DNA from: CAWCHZ01 sp963795555 | Lineage (GTDB): Bacteria; Actinomycetota; Thermoleophilia; Solirubrobacterales; Solirubrobacteraceae | Direction of reading: 5' to 3' | DNA length: 64,000 bases | Assembly (NCBI GenBank): GCA_963795555.1 | Contig: CAWCHZ010000001.1 | Span: 1 to 64,000 of the forward strand | In this document: piece after piece, positions 42,725-51,637 of the stretch | Layout: each line of letters begins with the position of its first letter | Numbering within the stretch: the stretch's first letter is position 1 | Program-made: the position numbers and the translations under genes | Notes under the pieces: generated by a model | Databases searched by the model: none | Seen by the model: the letters and a program-made list of their open reading frames with translations, nothing else | Told to the model about the DNA's origin: nothing

Positions 42725-43207
42725 ATGAGCGCCATGGAGGGCAGTCAACTGCGTGGCGACGAGGCGATCCTGTTCGAGGCGCACCACGCTCGCCTGGCGA
42801 GCTTGCTGCGGCGGACGGTGAGGGCGTCACCGGCGGTCATCGAGGATGCCTGTGCGACCGCCTGGGAGATCTTCTTGCGCCGCCAGCCGGCGCGCGATGA
42901 CATCGGCGGTTGGCTTTACGTCGTGGCCCGCCGCGAGGCGTGGCGGCTGTGCTCGCGTGAGCTGCGCACGCAGCCGCTCGAGGATCGGAGCGAGCCGGCC
43001 GGCGAGGCCGACATGGAGCTGCGCATTGCGCTCACCGACGGTCTGACGGCGATCCGGCGGCTGCCCCGGCGACGCCGCGAGGCGCTCCTCAAGCATGTCG
43101 CGGGCTTCAGCTACGCGGAGATCGGCGCCGGGCTCGGGCTGTCATGGCGCGGCGTCGACAAGCAGCTTCGCAAGGCCCGTCGCGAGCTGAAGCGCGGGGC
43201 GTGCTGA
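42725..43207 (+). CDS. Small sigma-70 family (ECF-like) factor
   Basis: 160 residues from ATG 42725 or 42734. Region 2: ILFEAHHARLASLLRRTVRA, VIEDACATAWEIFLRRQPAR (the D-A-x-(Q/A)-x-x-(F/W) box) and IGGWLYVVARREAWRLCSRE. Region 4: LTAIRRLPRRRREALLKHVA then GFSYAEIGAGLGLSWRGVDK (the HTH) and QLRKARRELKRG. No anti-sigma gene is adjacent. It would direct polymerase to a small set of promoters, perhaps including the neighbouring surface genes (inference). Confidence 0.88.
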   Translation: MSAMEGSQLRGDEAILFEAHHARLASLLRRTVRASPAVIEDACATAWEIFLRRQPARDDIGGWLYVVARREAWRLCSRELRTQPLEDRSEPAGEADMELRIALTDGLTAIRRLPRRRREALLKHVAGFSYAEIGAGLGLSWRGVDKQLRKARRELKRGAC

Positions 43208-43461
43208 CCAGCCCGGAGCTCGTGCGCCCAAACCACCGTTCTCGGCGCGGGGCCGAAGCGCCCTTTACGAATGGTCTGTACCAATCGTACCCTCGTCCGG
43301 ATTGGCGCAAATTCACTTTGCAATGATCAGGGGAGCCTGGGCATCCTGCCGCCCCCAAATCTGCGCGACATGGGAGGACAGGACGATGCATGCGACAGCC
43401 ACGGCGGCAGCGAATCGTCCGGGAGCAACAGCTGCGGCCGGGTGCTCCGAGTAGGGGATCA

Positions 43462-44811
43462 ATGGCAATCACACCCGACTCTCGCGGCATCGCCGAGTTC
43501 GAGCGCTTCGTGCGCGCCAACGAGGCGCTGTTCCGGCGCTACGTCGCTCGCAAGCTGAGCGGGTCGCAGGTGAGCGTCGACGACACGTTGCAGGAGGGGC
43601 TGGAGCGGATCTGGAAGGCCTTCCAGAAGGCCTCCTGGCCGAGCGAGCCGGCGGCGAAGGCGCAGTTTGCCCACCAGCTGTTGAAGTGTGCCGCGATCGA
43701 CGCGATCCGTGGGGTCGACGGACGCGGCGGCACGCGCCGTGGCCGCGAGATCTTGATCGACCACCGGGCGCTGGACGGAGCTCACACGCTCGATGGCGCT
43801 CACAACGACGACCACCACGGGGTTGCGGTCGCCGCGATCCATCGGATGCTCGTGCGACGCGCCGCCGAGGAACGGGACGTCGATGCCGACGCCGCTGTGG
43901 TGCTCGGTGCGATCGCCGCGCTGACGGCCGATGAGCTGCGCATCGTCTACCTGGCGGCCGCCGGCTTCGATCACAAGGAGATCGCCGCCAGGCTGGGGCT
44001 GACGCACCAGGCCGTTCGGTCGCGCTTTGTCGTCGCACGCCAACTCGTGCGCGAGCTTGTCGCCTGCGCGTTGGGAGATCGTGCCGGCCACGCTCATCGC
44101 CAGCGGGTGTACGACTACCTCGATGGTCGCCTCGGCGGTCGCGCCAAGCGGCTGGCGGAGCGTCATCTCCGCTGCTGCCCCTCGTGTCGGCGGAGCGTCG
44201 AGCTCGAGCGCGAAGCGGTCGAGCGCGCGACGCGGATCCTCAGCGGGCTGCCCTGGCTGGGCCCGCTTGGCCTGCTCGGATCGAGCGCGCTCGCCGGCGC
44301 CGCCGCGGCCGCGGGTGTGACCGCGGCTCCGGGCGCGGTGGCGGCTCCCGGTGCGGCTCCGGGCGCGGCGGCGGCTCCGGGAGGGGCGGCGGCCGTGGGC
44401 GGACACACCGCCGTGCTCGCCGGCGCCGGTGCGAAGCTCTGCGTCGCTGGTGCCCTGCTCGCCGCGGCAGGCCTCGCCGCTCCGCGCGTCGCGGCGGCTC
44501 TGCTGGCACGCCATCACGTCATCGGCGCGACGGCAAGGCCGGCCAGGATCGAGCGGGCGCCAGCGGCCGTCGCCCCGACCGCCGGGGCGCTCGCGGCGGC
44601 TCACGTCGCGGCGCGCTCGCCGCACGCTTGGCCGGTGCGCATTGCGCGAACGTCCGCCCGTCCGGCCGTCACCGCCGCGCACGCAGCGGCGGTTCCCAGC
44701 TCGGCGCACCCGACCCCTTCAACCAACCCCACGCAGCGCGTGTCTCCGAACACCGCGCCACGTCCAACAGCCGCCGGCGGTGCCGGTGGAGCGTTCTCAC
44801 TGGGCCAATGA
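43462..44811 (+). CDS. Sigma factor fused to zinc-finger anti-sigma-like and membrane domains
   Basis: 449 residues. Region 2: EFERFVRANEALFRRYVARK, SVDDTLQEGLERIWKAFQKA, QLLKCAAIDAIRGVDGRGG. Region 4: LTADELRIVYLAAAGFDHKE, IAARLGLTHQAVRSRFVVAR. Then RVYDYLDGRLGGRAKRLAER and HLRCCPSCRRSVELEREAV, the H-x3-C-x2-C motif (His235, Cys239, Cys242) of zinc anti-sigma proteins. Two hydrophobic Ala/Gly-rich segments (about 259-285 and 317-348) and a Pro/Ala tail follow. So the sigma factor may carry its own inhibitor and be membrane-held until released (inference). ATG 43462 after GTAGGGGA is preferred. The secreted Ig-like protein gene is 62 bases downstream. Confidence 0.85.
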   Translation: MAITPDSRGIAEFERFVRANEALFRRYVARKLSGSQVSVDDTLQEGLERIWKAFQKASWPSEPAAKAQFAHQLLKCAAIDAIRGVDGRGGTRRGREILIDHRALDGAHTLDGAHNDDHHGVAVAAIHRMLVRRAAEERDVDADAAVVLGAIAALTADELRIVYLAAAGFDHKEIAARLGLTHQAVRSRFVVARQLVRELVACALGDRAGHAHRQRVYDYLDGRLGGRAKRLAERHLRCCPSCRRSVELEREAVERATRILSGLPWLGPLGLLGSSALAGAAAAAGVTAAPGAVAAPGAAPGAAAAPGGAAAVGGHTAVLAGAGAKLCVAGALLAAAGLAAPRVAAALLARHHVIGATARPARIERAPAAVAPTAGALAAAHVAARSPHAWPVRIARTSARPAVTAAHAAAVPSSAHPTPSTNPTQRVSPNTAPRPTAAGGAGGAFSLGQ

Positions 44812-44873
44812 CCGGACCCGCGCATCCGCGGCCCGGCGCAACACCCCGTCAGTCCCGACAAAGGAGCTCCCGC

Positions 44874-47690
44874 ATGCCCTCGTCAGCCCGCTCATCGTTG
44901 ACCAAGGTCACGATCGTGATCCTGCTCACGCTCGGCATCGGGCTGCACGCCCTCGGTCGCCCGGCAGACGCCCTCGCCGGCAGCTATTGGGTGCATGGCT
45001 GCGATTCGGCAGGCGGCGCGCAGAGCTCCTGGGGTGGCTTCTCGACCACCTCTGCCTATCAGGACACCGTCACCTGTCCGACCAACGGCAACGCGCACAA
45101 CGGCATCACGACCAGCGTCATCGACTCGGGGCTGGTCGGCCTGTACGCCGACGCCGGCTGGCAGGCCTCGGCGCCTTACGGCACGACGCTCAGTGCGGTG
45201 AACCTCACCTTCGCCTTCCCCTGGTATCCCTCGACGCCGGACTTCAGCTTCGGGCTCAACGCCAACAACCAGCTGATGTTCGAATGTGGTCGGAACTTCC
45301 CCGCCTGCCAGGGCTCCGGCTCCAGCCTGCTCACCCTGTCACTGCCATCTGGTACCACGGCACTCACGACGTTCGTCAGCTGCCAGCACGCCGGCGGCTG
45401 CAACACCAACACCGACGGCGGGTTCGCCGTCGCGGTCCAGTCGGCGGATGTGCAGGTGACCGACGACACGCTGCCGGTGCTGACCCACGGGCAGGGGTTG
45501 TGGGCCAACGGCGGCTGGGTGAGCGGCTCCCAGCCGGTCAGCTTCGACGCCAGCGACAACAGCGGCATCCAGGACGCGCGCATCGAGATCGATCCCGGCC
45601 CGGGCAACTACGGCAACCCGATCGATCAGCCCCACCACTGCGACTACAGCCTGATGGGACCGTGCCCCGAGCAGGGCGCGAGCGGCATCATCGACACCAC
45701 GCGCTACAGCGACGGACCCCATGTGCTCAACATCGCCGCCGAGGACGCGGCGGGCAATTGGGCCAGCACCTACAAGACGATCTACATCTCCAACATGTCA
45801 CCGCCTGCGCCACAGACGCTGAACGTCATCGGCGGGCAGGGCTGGCGGCAGACCAACTCCTTCGACCTGGTTTGGCAGACGCCCGCCAGCGCCGACCAGG
45901 CGCCGCTCGCCGACCTGGACTTCCACGTCTGCAACGTGCAGACGGGAGCCTGCCGCGACTGGCAGCAGCCGGTCACCAGTCAATCGCAGAGCGAGCTCGA
46001 CGGCGTCTCCACGCAGGGCAACGCCGATGAGACCTGGCAGGTCGCGCTGCAGGACGCAGCCGGCAACGTCGGTCCGTACTCCAACGCGATTCACCTGCGC
46101 TACGACGGGACGGTGCCGGGTCACGACGCGCTGAGCTCCCGAAATGGGTGGATTTCAGCGCACGACGCCGACAGTTTTGCTCAGCAGGTCCAGATGCGGC
46201 AGACCGCGGCAGTAGGGCCTTCCGGAATTGCGGGATACGCACTCTCCGTAGACATGCAGCCGGGCGACGCCGTCACACCGGGCGCTGCGGCCGATCCAAC
46301 GACGGCTCAGTGGCTCACCAACTACGCGATGAGCCTGCCTGAGGGCGTCCACACCGTGTATGCGCGAGCCATTTCCGGTGCGGGCGTGCCATCGGACACC
46401 GTCGACAGCACGGTGGTGCAGGTCGACCGGACGCCGCCGACGGTCACCGCCACGACGGTCGACTCGGCCCGGCCCTACAACCACCCCGTCACGATCACGA
46501 TCACCGGCGCCGACCAGCCCGGCCTGTCGGGCATGGCGCCCGCGCCGGCGGGACAGCCGGTGACCAGCGGCGCCTACATCGAGTACTCGCTCGACGGTGG
46601 CGCGCCGGTCGACGTCCCGGGCGCGAGCGCCACGGTCACCGTCGGCTCGGATGGCCAGCACGCGCTCGCCTATCGCGCCTACGACCTCGCCGGCAACCCG
46701 AGCGCGATCCAGACCAACCAGCTGACGATCGACCAGACGCCACCGATCGGCGGCCTGGCCGGCATCGACGGCAACGTCGTGCGCTTCCACACCGCCGAGA
46801 CGTGCCTGCAGTCGGCACAGATCCAGTACTCCGCCGGCGGCCAGAGCTGGACCAGCATCCAGACGACGATCGACGGCGGCGACGCCGCGGCCGCGCTGCC
46901 CGACCTCGGGCTCGACCACCCCGCGATCAGCGTGCGCGGCCTGTTCACCGACTGCGCCGGCAACAGCGCGCTGCTGGCGAACTGGCTGCCGGGCGTCGAC
47001 GGCGGCGGCCCCGCGGTCGTGGTGGCGCCAAGCGACCGCCAGCCCGCGCAGCTGCGCTGGACCGTGCCGCTGCCCGCGGGCGCCGGCGCGCTCGTGCGTC
47101 GCGGCCAGCTGCTGCACGGGACGCTGCTCGACGCGGCCGGGCATCCGCTGCCCGGCGCGACGATCACGGTCAGCGTGCTGCCGCGCGACGCGACGACCTG
47201 GCTTGCCGTCGGCAGCCTGCGGACGGATGTCGGCGGTCGCTTCTCCTACGCCGTCCCGGCCGGCCCCTCGCGGACGATCCAGTTCGCCTTCGCCGGTGAC
47301 GTCGCGCTGCGCCCGGCGGCCGCCGCAGTGACCGTCCGCACGCCCGCGGTGACGACGCTTGCGGCCGACTACCGCGCGATGCGCGTCGGCCAGGTCGTCA
47401 CCTTCTCCGGGCGTTTGCTCGGCGGCTACGTGCCGGCGCGCGGCGCGCTCGTCGTGCTCGAGGCGTTCGACCGCGCCCACTGGGTGAAGTTCGCCACCGC
47501 ACACGCCAGCTCCCGCGGGCGTTGGACCACGAGCTACCGGATCATCGCCGGCAGCGGCAGCTACGTCTATCGGATCCGCGTGCTCGTCCCGCTGCAGCAG
47601 GGCTATCCCTACCAGGCGGGCGGCTCGCGCCGCGACTACCGGCTGACCGTCTCGCCGTACGGGCCGGTCATCCGCAACCGGGGTCGTTGA
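44874..47690 (+). CDS. Large secreted protein with Ig-like domains
   Basis: 938 residues from ATG 44874 (AAAGGAG at good spacing). A signal peptide (SLTKVTIVILLTLGIGLHAL, then GRPADALAG) leads to a Cys-containing N-terminal domain (GSYWVHGCDSAGGAQSSWGG), a jelly-roll-like region with paired Cys (MFECGRNFPACQG, FVSCQHAGGCNTNTDGGF), and then several Ig-like or cadherin-like units marked by SDGPHVLNIAAEDAAGNWAS, QVALQDAAGNVGPYSNAIHL, VQVDRTPPTVTATTVDSARP and HALAYRAYDLAGNPSAIQTN. The end (VRRGQLLHGTLLDAAGHPLP, VTFSGRLLGGYVPARGALVV) resembles repeated carboxypeptidase-regulatory-type sandwiches. No sortase motif or membrane anchor at the C-terminus. Likely a surface or matrix protein. Confidence 0.85.
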   Translation: MPSSARSSLTKVTIVILLTLGIGLHALGRPADALAGSYWVHGCDSAGGAQSSWGGFSTTSAYQDTVTCPTNGNAHNGITTSVIDSGLVGLYADAGWQASAPYGTTLSAVNLTFAFPWYPSTPDFSFGLNANNQLMFECGRNFPACQGSGSSLLTLSLPSGTTALTTFVSCQHAGGCNTNTDGGFAVAVQSADVQVTDDTLPVLTHGQGLWANGGWVSGSQPVSFDASDNSGIQDARIEIDPGPGNYGNPIDQPHHCDYSLMGPCPEQGASGIIDTTRYSDGPHVLNIAAEDAAGNWASTYKTIYISNMSPPAPQTLNVIGGQGWRQTNSFDLVWQTPASADQAPLADLDFHVCNVQTGACRDWQQPVTSQSQSELDGVSTQGNADETWQVALQDAAGNVGPYSNAIHLRYDGTVPGHDALSSRNGWISAHDADSFAQQVQMRQTAAVGPSGIAGYALSVDMQPGDAVTPGAAADPTTAQWLTNYAMSLPEGVHTVYARAISGAGVPSDTVDSTVVQVDRTPPTVTATTVDSARPYNHPVTITITGADQPGLSGMAPAPAGQPVTSGAYIEYSLDGGAPVDVPGASATVTVGSDGQHALAYRAYDLAGNPSAIQTNQLTIDQTPPIGGLAGIDGNVVRFHTAETCLQSAQIQYSAGGQSWTSIQTTIDGGDAAAALPDLGLDHPAISVRGLFTDCAGNSALLANWLPGVDGGGPAVVVAPSDRQPAQLRWTVPLPAGAGALVRRGQLLHGTLLDAAGHPLPGATITVSVLPRDATTWLAVGSLRTDVGGRFSYAVPAGPSRTIQFAFAGDVALRPAAAAVTVRTPAVTTLAADYRAMRVGQVVTFSGRLLGGYVPARGALVVLEAFDRAHWVKFATAHASSRGRWTTSYRIIAGSGSYVYRIRVLVPLQQGYPYQAGGSRRDYRLTVSPYGPVIRNRGR

Positions 47691-47805
47691 GGGCGCGTAC
47701 GCAGGATGGCAGATCGTCCAGACCCGCCAAGCCTGATGCTCTCACCAGGACATCCGTCGAGGTCGCTGGCCATCCGTCGCGCGATCACACCAAAATGCCC
47801 GAGCG

Positions 47806-50778
47806 GTGAGGTACCTGGATCGAATATGTGGCTTTGCCATCTTCGCGATCGTGCTTGCCCTGGCGATCGGCGTGTCGGGCCGCGTCGCCGCCGGGGCTCC
47901 AGCCGCTCAGCCGGTGGTTGGCGTGCGCCTGCGTCCTCCGGCGCTGTTTCACGCGCCACGACTGGTGCCGGGCCTGGCACGAGCTGGTCGAGTGAAGGTG
48001 CTGATCCGGCTGGCACAAGCCCCGCTCGCTCGGGCGGCGGCCGCCGCGAGCGTGCGGCGGGCGCTGGCGGGACGGCTGTCGCGATCCGAGCTGGCGTTGT
48101 TGCGCCGATCCCACGGCTGGCTTGGCACGACGGCATTCATCGCGCGCGCCAACGCGGTGGCACGGCGTCGCGCGCTGCGTGCGCTGCAGGGCGCGGCCGA
48201 TCGCACGATGGTCGCGCTCGGGCGCCTCGCGCGCGACATCGCGCGGGTGGGCGGACGCGTCCTGAGCATCGACCTGCTCGGCGGGTCGCTCACGGCGACC
48301 ATCCCGGCCCGGGCGCTGGCGCGGCTGGCCGCACGGCGTGATGTGGCGAGCGTCGCCCCCGCGCCGGTCATCGAGCGCTTCGACACCGGCGTGCTCGAGC
48401 AGACCGACTCGACGGGCGCCCCGGCCTGGTGGGCGGCGGGGCTCACCGGTGGCACGGGCAGCGCTGACCGCCTGCCCGCGAGCCTGGCGATCACCGACGA
48501 CAAGATCCAGGAGGACCAGCCGGCGTTCGCCGGCGTGGCGTTCGAGCGCCCGCAGGGCGAGCCGATCTACGCCGACTGCTCGAAGCTCGGATCCGACTGC
48601 GGCCACGGCACCGAGGTCGCCGGCGCCGCGGTCAGCCAGGGCGTCGCCAGCTGCCCCACCGCGACCGGCTACACCTGCAACGCGGGCGACGTGCAGCCGA
48701 CCTGGAAGGGCGTGGCCTATGGGGTTGGCCATCTGCTGGATGCGAGTCTCGAGAGCGTCGACGCCATAACCGTAGGACGCTTCAGTGAGGCGGCATGGGA
48801 GATTGGTCTGAGCCAGACCGATCCCCAGACGGGCAACACGCTGCCCGGCGCGGCCGACCCCGCGCAGGTGCTAAACGGCAGCTGGGGCGGGACGCCTGCC
48901 AGCGATGACGACTCCTACATGGAGGCCATCGACGGGATGCTCTACGCCTACGGCCTCACGGGCGCGTGGGCGGCGGGCAACTACGGCAAGACGACCGATC
49001 AGCTCGCCGAGCCGTGCACGGCGTACAACACGATCTGCGTCGGCGCGGTCGCCGACGCTGGCACCTCGTCGCAGGCCGACGACCAGATCGCCGACTTCTC
49101 GAGCACCGGACCGACGATCGCCGGGCGCAAGAAGCCCGACCTCGTCGCCGTTGGAGCGTCCAGCGCGCCGGAGGGCAACATCACGACGGCGCGCCAGGAC
49201 TGGCAGTCCTCGAGCAGCCTGTGGCTGGCCGACAACGGCACGTCGTTCGCGACGCCACAGGTCGCCGGCGCCGCGGCGCTGCTCGTCGGCTCGGGCATCA
49301 CGGACCCCAACGCGGTCAAGGCGATCCTGATCGACTCGGCGACCCCGGGCCGTGCGACGCCGTCATCGCCGGTCGGCAGCGCGCAGGGCTGGGTGCCCGG
49401 CTGGGGCTGGGGCGAGCTCGATCTCAACGCGGCGCTCGCCCAGCGCCAGGACTTCGTCACCGACAGCGTTCTCGCCTACGGCGTTCACCTCTATCGCGCC
49501 ACGACCACCGCCACGGGTGATCGCGCGACGCTCGTCTGGCAGCAACGCGAGACCGATTGTCACTTCAACGCGGCCTACTGCCCGCCCGCCTACACGCTCA
49601 CCCACCTGACGCTGGGGGAGTACGACGCGAGCTCCCAGCAGCTGCTCGCCTCATCCGCATCGGCGCTCGACAACGTCCAGCAGGTCCAGCATCCCGCCGC
49701 TGCGCCGGCCAGCGAGGCGGTCGTCTATGCCGTCGCGGCGGCCTCCAGCGTCGCTGGACTGACGGCCGAGCCCTACGCGCTCGCGGCCACCAACCAGCTC
49801 ACGCCGCTGGCCAACCCCCAGCCGACGATCACGATCGCCCCGATCGGCGGCCCCTTCCGCCAGGGCCAGCCGGTGACTGTTAGGGCGACGATCGCCAACC
49901 CCTCCGGCGACCTGACCGCCCCCGCGGTCCAGGTTACGCTGAGCGCTCCGGTCGCGGTGAACATCACCGCCGGCGCCCCGACGCAGTCACTCGGCGACAT
50001 CGCCACACACGGCAGCGCCACGGCCCGCTGGACGATCAGCGCCGGCGCCGACGGGATCTACACATTCACGATCTCGGCGAGCACGGGCCAGCTCTATGGC
50101 CAGACGTTCAGCGCCGCCGCCACGAGCGACCGCTTCCTGGTCGACTCGACGTCGCCGACCGTCGCGATCGACCGCCCCGCCGCCAGCCAGTCGGCCACGA
50201 CGATCCCGGTCGGCTGGTCGGCGACCGACGCCGGCTCGGGCGTCGCTGCGTATGACGTCGACGTCGCCGTCGACGGCGGCCCCTACATCCCGTGGCTGCC
50301 AGACACGACCCTGACCTCCGCCAGCTACACCGGCGTCGACGGGCACTCCTACTCGTTTCGAGCCCGCGCGAGCGACCTGCTCGGCAACATCTCCACCTAC
50401 AGCTACGGCGGATTGGTGACGCTGATCATGCCCTCGTGTTGCGGCACCGGCTCCGGCCCGGGCGCTTCGCAGCGACCCGGCCACCATGGGGGCCTCGCCC
50501 CCCGGCTCGCGCTGACGGAGCTGCACCGGCGCGGGGCGCAGCTGGTCGTTGGTGGCACGATCGCCCGAGCCGCGACCGGCTGGGTGCAGATCACCTGTCG
50601 CCTGCAGCTGGGACGCCAGCCGTCAACCCTGCGCCTGCGCGCGCGCGTCGTGCGCGGACGCTGGCGCCTCGTCTATCGCCTGCGCTGGCGTCACGCCCGC
50701 CTGAGCGCTGTGACGATCCGCTACCCCGGAGACCGCCGCTACGCCGCCGCGACCGCCTTCCGAGCGGTGAGCGGATGA
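47806..50778 (+). CDS. Secreted subtilisin-like serine protease (S8) with C-terminal beta domains
   Basis: 990 residues from GTG 47806, with a signal peptide (ICGFAIFAIVLALAIGVSGR). Residues 60-195 are a pro-region-like basic stretch. The protease domain has Asp231 (SLAITDDKI), His267 (SDCGHGTEVAG), Asn392 (WAAGNYG) and Ser480 (DNGTSFATPQVAGAAALL), so the triad and oxyanion Asn are complete. The Asp motif is ITDD rather than the usual DTG. Extra Cys pairs sit near the His. Residues after 560 form two or three beta domains (ITIAPIGGPFRQGQPVTVRA; VDSTSPTVAIDRPAASQSAT) and a basic end. No anchor is seen; it is probably released. It is 115 bases after the secreted Ig-like gene. Confidence 0.9.
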   Translation: MRYLDRICGFAIFAIVLALAIGVSGRVAAGAPAAQPVVGVRLRPPALFHAPRLVPGLARAGRVKVLIRLAQAPLARAAAAASVRRALAGRLSRSELALLRRSHGWLGTTAFIARANAVARRRALRALQGAADRTMVALGRLARDIARVGGRVLSIDLLGGSLTATIPARALARLAARRDVASVAPAPVIERFDTGVLEQTDSTGAPAWWAAGLTGGTGSADRLPASLAITDDKIQEDQPAFAGVAFERPQGEPIYADCSKLGSDCGHGTEVAGAAVSQGVASCPTATGYTCNAGDVQPTWKGVAYGVGHLLDASLESVDAITVGRFSEAAWEIGLSQTDPQTGNTLPGAADPAQVLNGSWGGTPASDDDSYMEAIDGMLYAYGLTGAWAAGNYGKTTDQLAEPCTAYNTICVGAVADAGTSSQADDQIADFSSTGPTIAGRKKPDLVAVGASSAPEGNITTARQDWQSSSSLWLADNGTSFATPQVAGAAALLVGSGITDPNAVKAILIDSATPGRATPSSPVGSAQGWVPGWGWGELDLNAALAQRQDFVTDSVLAYGVHLYRATTTATGDRATLVWQQRETDCHFNAAYCPPAYTLTHLTLGEYDASSQQLLASSASALDNVQQVQHPAAAPASEAVVYAVAAASSVAGLTAEPYALAATNQLTPLANPQPTITIAPIGGPFRQGQPVTVRATIANPSGDLTAPAVQVTLSAPVAVNITAGAPTQSLGDIATHGSATARWTISAGADGIYTFTISASTGQLYGQTFSAAATSDRFLVDSTSPTVAIDRPAASQSATTIPVGWSATDAGSGVAAYDVDVAVDGGPYIPWLPDTTLTSASYTGVDGHSYSFRARASDLLGNISTYSYGGLVTLIMPSCCGTGSGPGASQRPGHHGGLAPRLALTELHRRGAQLVVGGTIARAATGWVQITCRLQLGRQPSTLRLRARVVRGRWRLVYRLRWRHARLSAVTIRYPGDRRYAAATAFRAVSG

Positions 50779-50799
50779 CCACCGCCCGTCGGCATGCGT

Positions 50800-50805
50800 T
50801 ATGAT
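50800..50805 (+). promoter_or_regulatory. TATGAT -10 box for the second antitoxin gene
   Basis: TATGAT at 50800-50805 places a start of transcription near 50812, only about three bases before ATG 50815. Together with the lack of a ribosome site this suggests a leaderless message, as for the first toxin-antitoxin pair. Confidence 0.45.
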
Positions 50806-50814
50806 GTAGACACA

Positions 50815-51078
50815 ATGATGGTACGGACGCAGATCATGCTCGACGCCGAGGCCCATCGGCGCGCCAAGCGCCGCGCCGCCGAGCTGGGCGTGTCGCTGGC
50901 GGAATACGTGCGCCGGGCGGTCGATCGCGACCTCGGCGCCGCACCTCAGCGCAGCGATCCGAGCGCGATCTTCGGCCTCTTCGACTCGGGTGGCTCGGAT
51001 GTGGCGCGCGACAAGGACCGCTACGTCGATGCGGCGATCAGCCAGGCCCATGGACGTGGCCCACGCGCGCGGCCGTGA
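50815..51078 (+). CDS. Ribbon-helix-helix antitoxin (second VapB-like)
   Basis: The product MMVRTQIMLDAEAHRRAKRR, AAELGVSLAEYVRRAVDRDL has the strand (VRTQIML) and two helices of a ribbon-helix-helix protein. The C-terminal part (DPSAIFGLFDSGGSDVARDK) is typical of VapB partners of PIN toxins. Start 50815 or 50818; an upstream ATG at 50794 would lie before the predicted transcription start. The PIN gene follows after 30 bases. Confidence 0.85.
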   Translation: MMVRTQIMLDAEAHRRAKRRAAELGVSLAEYVRRAVDRDLGAAPQRSDPSAIFGLFDSGGSDVARDKDRYVDAAISQAHGRGPRARP

Positions 51079-51108
51079 GCCCCCCACCGACCCTGAATCC
51101 CACCGGTC

Positions 51109-51522
51109 GTGAGCCTGTTCGTCGACACCTCTGCCTTCTACGCGGCAGCCGACGCGGGCGACAGCAGCCACCGACAGGCCACCCGCGTGCTCGGCGAGGC
51201 CGAATCGCTCATCACCAGCGACCATGTCCTGATCGAGTCCTGGCTGCTGATGCGAGCGCGTGCCGGTCTGGGCGCGGCGCAGCGCTTCTGGCAGGCGATT
51301 CGTGGCGGCCTGGCCAGCGTCGAGACCGTTCTGCCGACCGACCTCGACCGCGCATGGCTGATCGGCGAGGAATTTCCCGATCAGGGCTTCTCGATCGTCG
51401 ATCGCACGAGCTTTGCCGTGATGGAGCGCCTCGGCCTGACCGCGGTCGCGAGCTTCGACGATCACTTCGCGGTCTACCGCTTCGGCGCGCGGCGCGAGCG
51501 CGCGTTCGAGCTGCTGCGTTGA
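51109..51522 (+). CDS. PIN-domain toxin (second VapC-like RNase)
   Basis: 137 residues from GTG 51109: MSLFVDTSAFYAAADAGDSS (Asp6, with a second Asp), LITSDHVLIESWLLMRARAG (Glu), DQGFSIVDRTSFAVMERLGL (Asp in IVDRTSFAVM) and AVASFDDHFAVYRFG (the F-D-x-H-F end). The acidic residues of an active PIN RNase are complete. It differs strongly from the toxin at 42191, so the two pairs are not a recent duplication. Confidence 0.9.
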   Translation: MSLFVDTSAFYAAADAGDSSHRQATRVLGEAESLITSDHVLIESWLLMRARAGLGAAQRFWQAIRGGLASVETVLPTDLDRAWLIGEEFPDQGFSIVDRTSFAVMERLGLTAVASFDDHFAVYRFGARRERAFELLR

Positions 51523-51637
51523 CGGCATTTCACGCCGCGGCGCGCTGACGGCTGTGTTCGCGCTCCGGCGCTGATCGTTCCGCAGCCACGGCTGGCAGCC
51601 GACAACACCGCGCGGCGCTGCTGCCGAGATAGGGCAT

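Noticed and set aside
44184..44873. An N-terminal extension of the secreted Ig-like protein
   Set aside because: The frame is open but overlaps the sigma/anti-sigma gene, and the signal peptide and AAAGGAG mark ATG 44874 as the start.
46155..47504. A 449-residue minus-strand protein
   Set aside because: Antisense of the secreted Ig-like protein gene, Arg/Gly/Ala-rich without motifs.
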